64,000 bases of DNA from contig CAVWYT010000016.1 in assembly GCA_963759295.1 (NCBI GenBank), positions 1 to 64,000 of the forward strand. The letters run 5' to 3'. Made by a program: the position numbers and the translations under genes. Numbering within the stretch: position 1 is the stretch's first letter; every line of letters begins with the position of its first letter. Below are positions 9,952 to 17,859 of this stretch, in pieces. Source of the stretch: WHSW01 sp963759295 (GTDB taxonomy: Bacteria > Actinomycetota > Thermoleophilia > Solirubrobacterales > 70-9). The notes under the pieces are model-generated. The model saw nothing but the letters and a program-made list of their open reading frames with translations. It ran no database searches and was not told where the DNA came from.

Positions 9952-10482
9952 TCAGGCGACCGCCTCGCGGCGGTCCGACCCGGTCGCGCGGGGGTCGCCG
10001 GGGTCGGCCGGGCGGCGGTCGACGGCCTCGATGGCTCCGTCGTCGCTCGAACGGGCGCTGTCCACGCCCGCGAGGCGAAACAGCGTCAGAGCGCCGAGCA
10101 GCAGCCCGAGGTCGCGGAGGGCGATGTCGCCGTAGCCGCCGACGAGCAGCAGGCTGAGGATGATCCCCGCCAGCCAGGCGGCGACCAGCAGGCCTCCGAA
10201 CCTCGGCGTCACGAGGACGATGAGCCCGGCGAGGATTTCGACAACTCCGACCGCGTACATGGCGTCCTGGGCGCTGCCGGGGATGATGTCGTTGTACTCG
10301 CCGGCCAGGTAGGCGGGCCAGTCGTCGTTCATCACTTCGGCGAACTTGTCGATCCCCATCAGGATCGGCAGGACGACGAAACCGATCCGCAGCAGGGTGA
10401 ACGCCTGCGTGACCGGATCGTGTCGCAGGCGCGCCATCGACGGGAACGGGATCGGCCGCAGGGTGGCCGCAATCGCATTCAT
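9952..10482 (-). CDS. DoxX-like integral membrane protein
   Basis: The start is the ATG at 10,482, chosen because AAAGGAGA lies upstream at normal distance. An upstream-extended frame exists but lacks support. The 176-residue product has about four membrane segments (TLLRIGFVVLPILMGIDKF, MYAVGVVEILAGLIVLV, LLVAAWLAGIILSLLLVGG, LRDLGLLLGALTLFRLAG) in the DoxX/DUF arrangement, and a charged C-terminal tail of about 30 residues. DoxX-family proteins are linked to quinone or thiol redox at the membrane, but function here is unknown. The next gene upstream (10,539-11,093) lies on the same strand. Confidence 0.6.
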   Translation of the reverse strand: MNAIAATLRPIPFPSMARLRHDPVTQAFTLLRIGFVVLPILMGIDKFAEVMNDDWPAYLAGEYNDIIPGSAQDAMYAVGVVEILAGLIVLVTPRFGGLLVAAWLAGIILSLLLVGGYGDIALRDLGLLLGALTLFRLAGVDSARSSDDGAIEAVDRRPADPGDPRATGSDRREAVA

Positions 10483-10538
10483 TGGATGCGTCTCCTTTCG
10501 GGAGGGTCGCTCGCTTAGCGACCGGCCGCGCCCCGGTC

Positions 10539-11093
10539 TTACTGCGCCGCCGAGGCGGAGCCCGGCTCCCATGGGTGCAGCCGCGGCCACCAAGCGCGCA
10601 CGGCGCGCTTGTATGCGCGGTACTCGGCGCCGTAGGCCGACTCGAGGAGCGGCTCCTCGTAGAAGCGGACGAAGGCGGCGACGAGCAAGAAGAAGGCCGA
10701 GGCGTAGGCGAGCAGGCTCAGCTGTCCGAAAAGCAGCGCCTGACCGATGATGATCATCGCCACCGCGAGATACATCGGGTTGCGAACGTACCGATAGAGG
10801 CCGCCGACCACCAGCCTCTCGGTTGGCGCTCCCGGCGCCGGTGTACCGGTGCCCTCGACGACGAAGCGCGCGAACGAGTCCAGCAGGGCGACGACGCCGG
10901 CGAGGATCATGCCCCCACCGACGACCTGCAACGCCGCGAACGGATCGGAGCTCCGGTATCCGGTGACCAGCCACGGCCCCAGGCCGGCGACCACCCCGGG
11001 GGCGGCGAGGAAGAAGAGCGCGCTGCCGATCGCGGCGACGGCCGTGCGTCGCGCCGAGGAGCGGCCAGCCGCGCCATGGTGTTGGGAGGCCAT
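10539..11093 (-). CDS. ICMT/PEMT-like membrane methyltransferase
   Basis: The 184-residue protein is read from the ATG at 11,093. A TTG three codons earlier is possible. It has four or five hydrophobic segments and the C-terminal cofactor motif of isoprenylcysteine carboxyl methyltransferase and phospholipid methyltransferase relatives: GGLYRYVRNPMYLAV and, at the end, FYEEPLLESAYGAEYRAY. The RNPMY and EE..L...G..Y.Y residues bind S-adenosylmethionine in this superfamily. The substrate is probably a membrane lipid or isoprenoid and is unknown. It may form a two-gene unit with the DoxX-like gene 56 bp downstream. Confidence 0.65.
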   Translation of the reverse strand: MASQHHGAAGRSSARRTAVAAIGSALFFLAAPGVVAGLGPWLVTGYRSSDPFAALQVVGGGMILAGVVALLDSFARFVVEGTGTPAPGAPTERLVVGGLYRYVRNPMYLAVAMIIIGQALLFGQLSLLAYASAFFLLVAAFVRFYEEPLLESAYGAEYRAYKRAVRAWWPRLHPWEPGSASAAQ

Positions 11094-11194
11094 GCTCCAC
11101 AAGTCTCCCGCTCCGCCGGTTGGCCTCGCCGGGGCCTCGAAGCTTCGCGCTTCTTAACCCGGGCGAGCGTGCCCGATACGCCACAATCTTGGCA

Positions 11195-12895
11195 ATGGGT
11201 CGCCGCCGTCTCGCCTCGGGCAGCGTGATCGCTGCCGTGATCTGCACCGTGCTCGCATCGGCCGCACCCGCGAGCGCGTCCGAGGAGATCCTCGGGGCGG
11301 CGAGCTATCCGGACATGACCACGTATCGGTGTCGCACGGACGCCCTGCCGATCCATCCGGGCCAGAACCTGAACCTGTTCGGCGCGACGAAGACCTGTCC
11401 CAACGCCGAGAAGGTCAGCGGCCCCGGGGACACGAGCCCGTTCGCCCCCGGCTCGACGGCGCAGGGTTACGTGACGCGGTTTCAGCCGAGCATGCTCGAG
11501 ATCCAGCCCGACGGCACGCTGACCACGCCGAGCGTCTGGGACCTCCACCTTCATCACGTCGTCTGGCTGGCGCCGGGGGGCGGTCCGACCTTCGCCTCGG
11601 GCGAGGAGAAGACGATCGCCAAGATGCCGCAGGGCTACGGCCTCAAGGTCGGAGGCGATGCGACCTGGGGGCTCAACTACATGATCCACAGCCTCACCTC
11701 CGCCGAGGGCCGGCAGGTCTACATCACCTGGGAGATCGACTGGGTCCCCGAGACGAGCCCTGCCCGCACCGACCTCCGCCCGGTCACGATCCGCTGGCTC
11801 GACGTCGCCGGCCGGCCTCAGATCTACCCGGTGTTCGACGCCGAGCGCGGCTTCGACGCCAACGGCGACGGTCAGTTCGTGTTTCCCGACGAGGTCCCGA
11901 CCGACCCCGCGTCCCCCGGCTACGAGGAGCGCCACAAGATCAGCAACGCGCGCAATTGGACGGTTCCCGACGGCGGCGTGACGCTCGTCTTCGGCGCCGG
12001 GCACCTGCACCCGGGAGGGATGCGTGTGGATCTGGAGGTCGCTCGCGACGGTCCCGACCCGGAAGCCGCCGACGGCGACGATCCCTCGGAGATCAGACCG
12101 TTGTTTCGCTCCGATGCCCGCTACTACGAGCCGGCCGGCGCGGTGAGCTGGGACGTGAGCATGGAGGCGACGCGGCCCGATTGGCGTGTCCGCCTGAAGG
12201 CCGGCGACACGGTCTCGGTCAACGTCACCTACGACGTCAAGAAGGCGTCCTGGTACGAGTCCATGGGCATCCTGCCGCTCGCCTACAGCACCTCGAACGA
12301 CCCGGCCGCGAAGGATCCGTTCGACGACGACGCGGCGGTGCGGGCGATGTACGACGCGGGTGGCATCCTCACCCACGGCAGGCTGCCCGAGAACATCGAC
12401 CGCAAGGCGAACAAGAACCTGAAGCTGCCGGATCCGCGCGAGCTCAAGAGCAAGGGGCGCAGGGTGCCGAAGTCAGGGATCGAGATCGACAGCTTCCTCT
12501 ATTCGCTGGGCGGCTACTCGGCGGCGCGGGGCATCCCGACCTCGCTGATGCGCCCGCCCGTGATCAGGCCGGGGCGGAGCGTCACGTTCACCAACGCCGA
12601 CGCGCTGTCGACGATGCCGCAGACCGAGCAGGCCTGGCACAGCGTCACCTCGTGTAAGGCGCCGTGCAACCGCGGGGCCGGGATCGGCTACCCGCTCGCT
12701 CGCGGCCCGATCAAGTTCGACTCCGGTCAGCTCGGCTACGGCACCGGGACCAGCGCCGAGGTCACCACCGGCTCGAACGTGTACACCACGCCACCGCTGG
12801 GCAAGCCGGGCACGTACACGTACTTCTGCCGGATCCACCCGTTCATGCGGGGCTCGATCCGGGTCAAGCCGAAGCACCGCCGCGGCGCTACCTGA
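11195..12895 (+). CDS. Secreted copper protein with C-terminal cupredoxin domain
   Basis: The ATG at 11,195 begins a Sec signal peptide (MGRRRLASGSVIAAVICTVL, cleavage near ASAS). An upstream in-frame extension is ignored. The N-terminal two thirds carry WDLHLHHVVWL and GAGHLHPGGMRVDL, histidine clusters reminiscent of copper type II monooxygenases (PHM/DBM fold). That similarity is only by eye. The last 110 residues are a type I copper domain: WHSVTSC supplies one His, and YFCRIHPFMRG supplies the Cys-His-Met set. The product is 566 residues and presumably cell-surface or secreted. Its 3' end overlaps the convergent small cupredoxin by 8 bp. It may be a copper oxidase, monooxygenase or electron carrier. 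Confidence 0.65.
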   Translation: MGRRRLASGSVIAAVICTVLASAAPASASEEILGAASYPDMTTYRCRTDALPIHPGQNLNLFGATKTCPNAEKVSGPGDTSPFAPGSTAQGYVTRFQPSMLEIQPDGTLTTPSVWDLHLHHVVWLAPGGGPTFASGEEKTIAKMPQGYGLKVGGDATWGLNYMIHSLTSAEGRQVYITWEIDWVPETSPARTDLRPVTIRWLDVAGRPQIYPVFDAERGFDANGDGQFVFPDEVPTDPASPGYEERHKISNARNWTVPDGGVTLVFGAGHLHPGGMRVDLEVARDGPDPEAADGDDPSEIRPLFRSDARYYEPAGAVSWDVSMEATRPDWRVRLKAGDTVSVNVTYDVKKASWYESMGILPLAYSTSNDPAAKDPFDDDAAVRAMYDAGGILTHGRLPENIDRKANKNLKLPDPRELKSKGRRVPKSGIEIDSFLYSLGGYSAARGIPTSLMRPPVIRPGRSVTFTNADALSTMPQTEQAWHSVTSCKAPCNRGAGIGYPLARGPIKFDSGQLGYGTGTSAEVTTGSNVYTTPPLGKPGTYTYFCRIHPFMRGSIRVKPKHRRGAT

Positions 12896-13208
12896 CGACC
12901 TTGACGATCCCGTCCATGTCGGGCTGGTGCAGGGTGCAGCGGTACTTGTAGGTACCGACCTTGTCGAAGACGTGGCTGTAGGTGCCGCCGCTCTTCGTCC
13001 GGCTCTTCCAGCCCTTGCCGGTGACGTTGTGGGTGCCCTCCTTGAAGCTCCAGGTGACCTTGCCGCCCTTGTGCACCTTCGCCGTGCCGGGGAGAAACTC
13101 GTAGTTGACGACGGCGACCTTCGCCTTCGCGGTCGCGCCGGCCGGGACGGCCGCGACGCCGCCGATCGCGGCCACCGAAACCGCCACCAGAGCCACCCTG
13201 CGCCTCAT
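12888..13208 (-). CDS. Small secreted cupredoxin (plastocyanin/amicyanin-like)
   Basis: The product is 106 residues from the ATG at 13,208. A signal peptide (MRRRVALVAVSVAAIGGVAA, cleavage near AGA-TA) precedes a single cupredoxin domain. The copper ligands are visible: His in KEGTHNVTG, then Cys-His-Met in YRCTLHQPDMDG. It would be an exported one-electron carrier. It ends inside the stop region of the large copper protein on the other strand. The two share the copper-site pattern and probably a periplasmic or cell-surface role. Confidence 0.75.
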   Translation of the reverse strand: MRRRVALVAVSVAAIGGVAAVPAGATAKAKVAVVNYEFLPGTAKVHKGGKVTWSFKEGTHNVTGKGWKSRTKSGGTYSHVFDKVGTYKYRCTLHQPDMDGIVKVVR

Positions 13209-13227
13209 GCTCGGACCGTAGCGTGAA

Positions 13228-13671
13228 TCACCCGAGCAGGCCCTTGTCGCGCAGCTCCGCGAGCGCCTCGGGACGCTTCTCGAGGTCGCCGAGACCCATC
13301 GCGCCCAGAATGCCGGGCTCCTTGGTGAACTGGATGTCCCGGTAGTCGACGACCTGGACCTGGTTGCCCCAGGGGTCGCGGAAGTTGAGCCGGCGACCCG
13401 GGAGGACGTCGGCCCCGGCGCGCTCGAGTGCTTCCCGCACCGCCTGCTTGTCGTCGACGACGAGCCCGAAATGGCGATCGCGATCGGGCGGCTGGCCGCC
13501 GCGCTCGGAGAGGGCGAGAAACTGGTCGCCGATGTCGATGAACGCCATCCCGGGCTCGCGGTCGACGCGGCCGAGCTCGAAGATCCGCGCGTAGAAGGCG
13601 AGCGCCTCCTCGAGGTCGCCGACCTCGAGCGCGACGTGGTTGATGCCGACGAGCCTGGCGAGCGGAGCCAC
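13228..13671 (-). CDS. VOC-superfamily (glyoxalase/dioxygenase fold) protein
   Basis: GINHVALEVGDLEEALAFY, GMAFIDIGDQFLAL, DRHFGLVVDD and NFRDPWGNQVQVVDY give the paired beta-alpha-beta-beta-beta modules of the VOC fold, with His and Glu-like metal positions. The GTG at 13,671 (VAPLARLVGINH) is preferred over the far upstream ATG, because the extra residues are arginine-rich and run into the divergent promoter. The product is 147 residues. The substrate is unknown. It is transcribed away from the diaminohexanoate dehydrogenase gene, sharing a 121-bp intergenic region with an operator-like palindrome. Confidence 0.65.
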   Translation of the reverse strand: MAPLARLVGINHVALEVGDLEEALAFYARIFELGRVDREPGMAFIDIGDQFLALSERGGQPPDRDRHFGLVVDDKQAVREALERAGADVLPGRRLNFRDPWGNQVQVVDYRDIQFTKEPGILGAMGLGDLEKRPEALAELRDKGLLG

Positions 13672-13743
13672 GGAATAGTGATACCAGGCGCCGGTCGTGC
13701 CCTCGGCAAAGGTCGAGCGGCAGCTCCCAGCCGCTCTCGCGCG

Positions 13744-13760
13744 CCGCCTTGACAAGGCGG
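13744..13760. promoter_or_regulatory. Perfect inverted repeat overlapping the kdd -35 box
   Basis: CCGCCTTgacAAGGCGG is a perfect 7-bp inverted repeat with a 3-bp spacer. It sits in the divergent intergenic region and includes the TTGACA of the downstream promoter, the usual place for a repressor operator. No regulator gene is adjacent. Confidence 0.5.
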
Positions 13761-13778
13761 AATCGCCGCCCGTAGCTT
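13749..13778 (+). promoter_or_regulatory. Sigma-70-type promoter of kdd
   Basis: TTGACA (13,749-13,754), an 18-bp spacer and TAGCTT (13,773-13,778) precede the ATG at 13,793. The predicted transcription start would be within about 10 bases of the ATG, so the message may be leaderless or nearly so. Confidence 0.5.
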
Positions 13779-13792
13779 CCAGGGACAGTCAG

Positions 13793-14842
13793 ATGGAGGC
13801 CGACTTCGCCGTCGACATCGGAGAGGAGCTTGGCGCCGGCAGGGTCGTGGCGCCGCCGGGAGCCCTGCCCCAGCCCGCCGAGCGGCTCGAGGCGTCGGGA
13901 CCGGTGCGACCGCACGAGTTCGAGGTGGCGGTCGAGCGATTGTGCCTCGACTCGACCTCGTTTCGCAACCTGCGCCTTCGCGCCGGCGGCGACCCGAGGT
14001 TGATGGCCGAGCTGATCGCCGAGATCGTCGACGCCCGAGGCAAGATGCACAATCCGGAGACCGAGTCCGGCGGCGTGCTGGTTGGCAGGGTGACGGCGGT
14101 CGGCGAGCACTACCACGACCCGCCGGCGCTCGGCGATCGGATCGTCACCCTGGGATCGCTGACGCTGACCCCGTTGCGGCTCGCGGCGATCACGAATCTC
14201 GATCCCATCTGGCCGCAGGTCGCGGTCAGGGGGACCGCGTATGTGTTCGATCGCACCGCGTGGGCGCCGGTGCCCGACGACCTGCCGCTCGCCGCCGTGC
14301 TGGAGGTGCTCGACGCCTGCGCCGCGGCGTCCCAGGTCCGGGCGCTCGCGCCGCTCGACGGCACGATCTGCGTGCTCGGCGCGGGGCACGCCGGCAAGCT
14401 CGCCCTCGCCGCCGCGCGCGAGGAGATGGCCGGCGGGACCGCGGTTGCCGTCGACATCGACTCCGACGCGATCGAGCGCGTGCGCGAGTTCGGGCTCTGC
14501 GACATCGGCGTGATCGCCGATCTGCGGGATCCGCTCGCCGCGCTCGCCGCCGCGCGGGCCGCGGGCGCTCCGTCGGCCGACCTCACCGTCGTGGTGGTCA
14601 ACACGGCGCGGTGCGAGCCGAGCGCGCTCATGCTCACCGCCGACGAGGGGACCGTGCTCTTGTTCTCGATGGCAACCAGCTTCTCGCGCGCCGCGCTCGC
14701 CGCCGACGGGATCGGGTCGAGCGCCCGGATGCTGGTCGGCAGCGGCTTTTCGCCCGATCGCGGCGCCTATGCGCTCGACCTCGTGCGCCGCTCCAAGAAC
14801 CTTCGCGGAGCACTCGACATCCCGGTCGAAGAGCCGTTCTGA
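13793..14842 (+). CDS. kdd: L-erythro-3,5-diaminohexanoate dehydrogenase
   Basis: The family signature is clear: GALPQPAERLEASG near the start, then LCLDSTSFRNLR, AEIVDARGKMHNPETESGG and GVLVGRVTAVG, followed by a Rossmann domain (ICVLGAGHAGKLALAAA) around residues 190-300. The enzyme oxidises L-erythro-3,5-diaminohexanoate with NAD(P) to 5-amino-3-oxohexanoate in lysine fermentation. The start at 13,793 is chosen because it fits the promoter spacing and the family length (349 residues). None of the other lysine-fermentation genes (aminomutases, kce, kal) is in the window, so the in vivo role here is open. Confidence 0.85.
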   Translation: MEADFAVDIGEELGAGRVVAPPGALPQPAERLEASGPVRPHEFEVAVERLCLDSTSFRNLRLRAGGDPRLMAELIAEIVDARGKMHNPETESGGVLVGRVTAVGEHYHDPPALGDRIVTLGSLTLTPLRLAAITNLDPIWPQVAVRGTAYVFDRTAWAPVPDDLPLAAVLEVLDACAAASQVRALAPLDGTICVLGAGHAGKLALAAAREEMAGGTAVAVDIDSDAIERVREFGLCDIGVIADLRDPLAALAAARAAGAPSADLTVVVVNTARCEPSALMLTADEGTVLLFSMATSFSRAALAADGIGSSARMLVGSGFSPDRGAYALDLVRRSKNLRGALDIPVEEPF

Positions 14843-14908
14843 GCGGGTGACGAGCTCGATCTTCCGTCGTCGCTCACGTCGCCGCGCCGCCGGCCGTTCA
14901 ACTGATCG

Positions 14909-15409
14909 ATGACAACCGCTTACGACACGATCGACAGTCCCCTCGGCGAGCTCCTGCTCGTCGGCGCGAGGTCATCGCTGACGGGGCTCTACATGCAGGA
15001 GGGGCGGCGCCCGGGCGAGATCGGCGCAGGGTGGCGGCGGGCGCGAGAGCCGCTGGCGGAGGCCCGCGAGCAGCTCGGCGAGTACTTCGCCGGCGAGCGC
15101 ACGGACTTCGATCTGGCGGTGTCGCCGGCAGGAAGCGCGTTCGAGCGCCGCGTCTGGGCGGAGTTGCACACGATCCCGTACGGAGCGACGCTCACCTACG
15201 GCGAGCTCGCGGCGCGGATCGGCAGGCCGAACGCGGCGCGCGCCGTCGGCGCCGCCAACGGCCGCAACCCGATCGCCGTGGTGACGCCGTGCCATCGCAT
15301 CGTCGGCGGCGGCGGCGCGCTCACGGGTTACGCCGGCGGCATCGACCGCAAGCGGTTTTTGCTCGCGCTCGAGGCGGGCGTCTCAGGGGAGCGCGGGCCC
15401 ACGCGTTGA
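14909..15409 (+). CDS. ogt: Methylated-DNA-protein-cysteine methyltransferase
   Basis: The protein has 166 residues from the ATG at 14,909. Its C-terminal domain contains the DNA-binding helix-turn-helix (TYGELAARIGRPNAARAVG), the asparagine hinge (GAANGRNPI) and the acceptor site VVTPCHRIVG, whose Cys takes the alkyl group from O6-methylguanine in a one-use reaction. The N-terminal domain (YDTIDSPLGELLLVGA) matches Ogt, with no Ada-type zinc domain. It repairs alkylated DNA in the cytoplasm. It follows kdd on the same strand after 66 bp. Confidence 0.92.
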   Translation: MTTAYDTIDSPLGELLLVGARSSLTGLYMQEGRRPGEIGAGWRRAREPLAEAREQLGEYFAGERTDFDLAVSPAGSAFERRVWAELHTIPYGATLTYGELAARIGRPNAARAVGAANGRNPIAVVTPCHRIVGGGGALTGYAGGIDRKRFLLALEAGVSGERGPTR

Positions 15410-15462
15410 TCGGCCGGGACGGGCGCCAGTAGGGGTGGGCGCGCACCGCTACGGTTGCCGTC

Positions 15463-15924
15463 ATGGAGCGCCATCGCGACGGCTACACGATCTCCGACGA
15501 CCCGGAGCGCCTCGACGTCGACGTCGTCTGGGCGTTCCTGCGCACCGCCTACTGGTCGCCGGGCGTCCCCCGTGAGACGGTCGCGGCCGCGATCGCCGGC
15601 TCGCTCGGGTTCGGCCTCTACGCGCCCGGCGGCGAGCAGGTGGGATTCGCCCGCGTGGTCACCGACGGCGCCGCCTTCGCCTGGATCGCGGACGTGTTCG
15701 TCCTCGACCCGCATCGGGGACGCGGCCTCGGCCTGTGGCTGATCGAGACGATCCTCTCGCTCGACCCCTTCGACCACCTCCGGCTCGTCCTCCTGGCGAC
15801 CGACGACGCCCACGGGCTCTACGAGCGGTTCGGCTTCGTGGCCGCGGCCGAGGGCCGGTACCTGGCGCTGCGGCGCGGACCCGAGGTCGCCTACGGCACC
15901 GTCCGCAACCGCGAGGTTGCATGA
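15463..15924 (+). CDS. GNAT-family N-acetyltransferase
   Basis: The product has 153 residues. The acetyl-CoA pyrophosphate loop motif is VFVLDPHRGRGLGLWLIE, preceded by FARVVTDGAAFAWIAD and followed by LATDDAHGLYERFGF, the standard order of GNAT motifs A and B. It transfers an acetyl group to an unknown amine. The ATG at 15,463 follows a short intergenic region without a striking ribosome binding site. A downstream VOC gene lies 52 bp away on the same strand. Confidence 0.8.
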   Translation: MERHRDGYTISDDPERLDVDVVWAFLRTAYWSPGVPRETVAAAIAGSLGFGLYAPGGEQVGFARVVTDGAAFAWIADVFVLDPHRGRGLGLWLIETILSLDPFDHLRLVLLATDDAHGLYERFGFVAAAEGRYLALRRGPEVAYGTVRNREVA

Positions 15925-15976
15925 TACGTCCGCTTCGTTCAAGACGGGCGTTCGCTTTGGCGCCAGACTGGCGCGG

Positions 15977-16396
15977 ATGATTCAGCGAGTCAGCCTGATC
16001 ACCCTCGGCGTTCGCGACCTCGACCGAGCTCGCCGGTTCTACGAGGCGCTCGGCTGGCGATCGGGGGCCGCGGAGGGCGACGACGTCGTCTTCTTTCAGA
16101 CCGGGGACATGATCGTCGCGCTCTGGGACCGCGCCCGCCTCGCCGAGGACAGCTGCGTCGAGGACTCCGGCGGCTGGGGCGGGATCACGCTCGCGCTCAA
16201 CCTCGGCTCCCGCGAGGAGGTGGACGAGGTCACCGAGCAGGCCCGGGTCGCCGGGGCGACCGTCGCCCGCGAGCCGGGTGAGACCTTCTGGGGCGGCTAC
16301 AACTCGATCGTGATCGACCCCGAGGGGCATCCCTGGGAGATCGCCCACAACCCGCACTGGACGGTGACCGAGGACGGCGGCGTTCGGCTCCCGTGA
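15977..16396 (+). CDS. VOC-superfamily protein
   Basis: MIQRVSLITLGVRDLDRARRF begins a typical VOC module, ending in YNSIVIDPEGHPWEIAHNPHW. The length is 139 residues. The ATG at 15,977 is chosen because the family alignment starts there, although an in-frame extension reaches back into the preceding gene. Metal ligands are not fully evident, so an enzymatic or antibiotic-binding role cannot be separated. It is not closely similar to the VOC protein at 13,228-13,671. Confidence 0.75.
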   Translation: MIQRVSLITLGVRDLDRARRFYEALGWRSGAAEGDDVVFFQTGDMIVALWDRARLAEDSCVEDSGGWGGITLALNLGSREEVDEVTEQARVAGATVAREPGETFWGGYNSIVIDPEGHPWEIAHNPHWTVTEDGGVRLP

Positions 16397-16447
16397 TCGC
16401 GCGCGCGACCACCGACCACCGGCCCGGCAGCGAGCGCCGGCTCGGCT

Positions 16448-17014
16448 AACCCCGACGTCAAGAAGCTTGGGCGGATGGAGGGTGGCTAAGGCAAGCGCTT
16501 TCGCGGCGGTCGCCGCGCACTACAACCGCACCTTCACGGACCGTGAGGGCAGGCGTCGCAACACGGTTGGCTAGGGAGTGCGTCCACGTCTGCGTCGACG
16601 ACGCCACCCGCCTGGCCTACGTCGAGGTGCTCGCCGACGAGAAGGCGACCACGGCCGTTGGCTTCCTTCGCCGAGCCCTCCGCTACTACCGCCGCCACGG
16701 CGTCACGCGTCGAGCGGGTGATCACGGATAACGGCTCTCCCTACCGCTCCGCCGTCCACGCGATCGCCTGCCGGGCGCTCGGCATCCGTCACCTCAGGAC
16801 CCGTCCCTACCGACCGCAGACCAACGGCAAGGCCGAGCGCTTCATCCGCACGATGCTCGGCGGCTGGGCCTACGGCGCCATCTACCGCAGCTCGGCCGAG
16901 CGCACCGCCGCCCTCGAGGGCTGGCTATGGCGCTACAACTTCAAGCGTCCACACGGCTCCCTCGGCCGAAGACCGCCCGCAGCTCGGCTCGGAGTGAACA
17001 AGGCTCGGGTTTAG
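16448..17014 (+). mobile_element. IS481-family transposase relic
   Basis: The DDE integrase-core portion is recognisable: DVKKLGRMEGG at about 16,454, VHVCVDDATRLAYVEVLADE, VERVITDNGSPYRSAVHA, TRPYRPQTNGKAERFIRTML and WLWRYNFKRPHGSLGRRPPA. The first two catalytic Asp (in DDATR and TDNGS) and the Glu (in GKAERF) are still present. The N-terminal helix-turn-helix is missing, there is an in-frame TAA at 16,486-16,488, and the frame breaks near 16,560 and 16,715, so it is dead. No terminal inverted repeats are seen. It abuts the AraC gene, whose stop starts on the next base. Confidence 0.85.
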
Positions 17015-17743
17015 CTAGCCCAGCCGCTCGCCCGCCGGCACCGCTCCGTTGGCCAGCAGCGCCGCCGCCGGCAGCCCGCCGAGCGCCACGCAGTCTCGGG
17101 TCAGGTGGGCCTGGTCGGCGTAGCCCGCCTCGGCGGCGAGCCATGCGAGCCCGCCGCCGAGCCGCGCAAGCCGCAGGAACCGCTGGAGTCGGAGCACCCG
17201 GGCCAGCGTCCGCGGCGAGTAGCCGACCGAGGTGTGAAACCTGCGCCGCAGCTGGCGCTCGGAGATCCCCACCCGCGCCGAGAGCCCGGCGATCGTCGCC
17301 CGCGGTCGGGCGAGCTCGGCGGCGGCGACGCGGACGAGCGCGTCGGGCGGCGGGCGCCAGCGCACTCGCCCAACCAGCGCGTCGACGAGCCGCTCGAGCC
17401 GAGCCCGGACGTCGGGGGCCTCCGCGATTCGCTCCGAGAGCTCCGCGCCGCCCGGCCAGACGTCCTCTAGTGCCGGGGCGCGGTCGAGCAGCTCACCGGC
17501 GGGCAGGCCGAGAGCCGACCCCGCGGCTCCGACCCGGAAGCGCAGGCCGAGCTTCGGCTCGCCGGCGGGGACCGCCGGGACGACCCAGCGGGTCGCGGGC
17601 CCGGCGACGATCAGTCGCTCACTGGTCCAGACGAGATCGGCGCAACCGTCGGGGAGGATCCGGCCCGCCGCCCCGGTGCGGACCCAGAGGCACGCGACGT
17701 GCGCGCGCAGCGGCGGCGGCGGGGGAAGCTCGCGATAGCTCAT
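17015..17743 (-). CDS. AraC-family transcriptional regulator
   Basis: The protein has 242 residues. The N-terminal part (LRAHVACLWVRTG, ILPDGCADLVW) resembles the DUF6597 ligand domain of AraC proteins. The C-terminal half has two helix-turn-helices (IAGLSARVGISERQLRRRF and GGLAWLAAEAGYADQAHLTR). GYADQAHLTRD replaces the usual GFYDQSHFSREF. It is a DNA-binding regulator with unknown effector. Its stop is directly next to the transposase relic stop on the other strand, so the relic lies immediately downstream. Confidence 0.8.
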   Translation of the reverse strand: MSYRELPPPPPLRAHVACLWVRTGAAGRILPDGCADLVWTSERLIVAGPATRWVVPAVPAGEPKLGLRFRVGAAGSALGLPAGELLDRAPALEDVWPGGAELSERIAEAPDVRARLERLVDALVGRVRWRPPPDALVRVAAAELARPRATIAGLSARVGISERQLRRRFHTSVGYSPRTLARVLRLQRFLRLARLGGGLAWLAAEAGYADQAHLTRDCVALGGLPAAALLANGAVPAGERLG

Positions 17744-17800
17744 CCGGCCAGTTTTCCATGCTCGCGAGGCCGGACGGGGGTCAGTCCGGCGATGATCGCC

Positions 17801-17850
17801 CGCCGGCCGCTCGTCCGCCGGATACCGCCGGCCGCTCGTTCGCTGGATAA
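17801..17850. repeat. 25-bp direct tandem repeat upstream of the hydrolase
   Basis: Two adjacent 25-bp units (17,801-17,825 and 17,826-17,850) begin CGCCGGCCGCTCGT and differ at three positions. Their ends, GGATAC and GGATAA, resemble -10 boxes. The second sits nine bases before the GTG start at 17,860. Confidence 0.6.
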
Positions 17851-17859
17851 GGTGACGCG

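Noticed and set aside
8026..10518. An 830-residue plus-strand open frame
   Set aside because: It lies opposite GH15, DoxX-like and decarboxylase coding with recognisable motifs, and has no family signal of its own.
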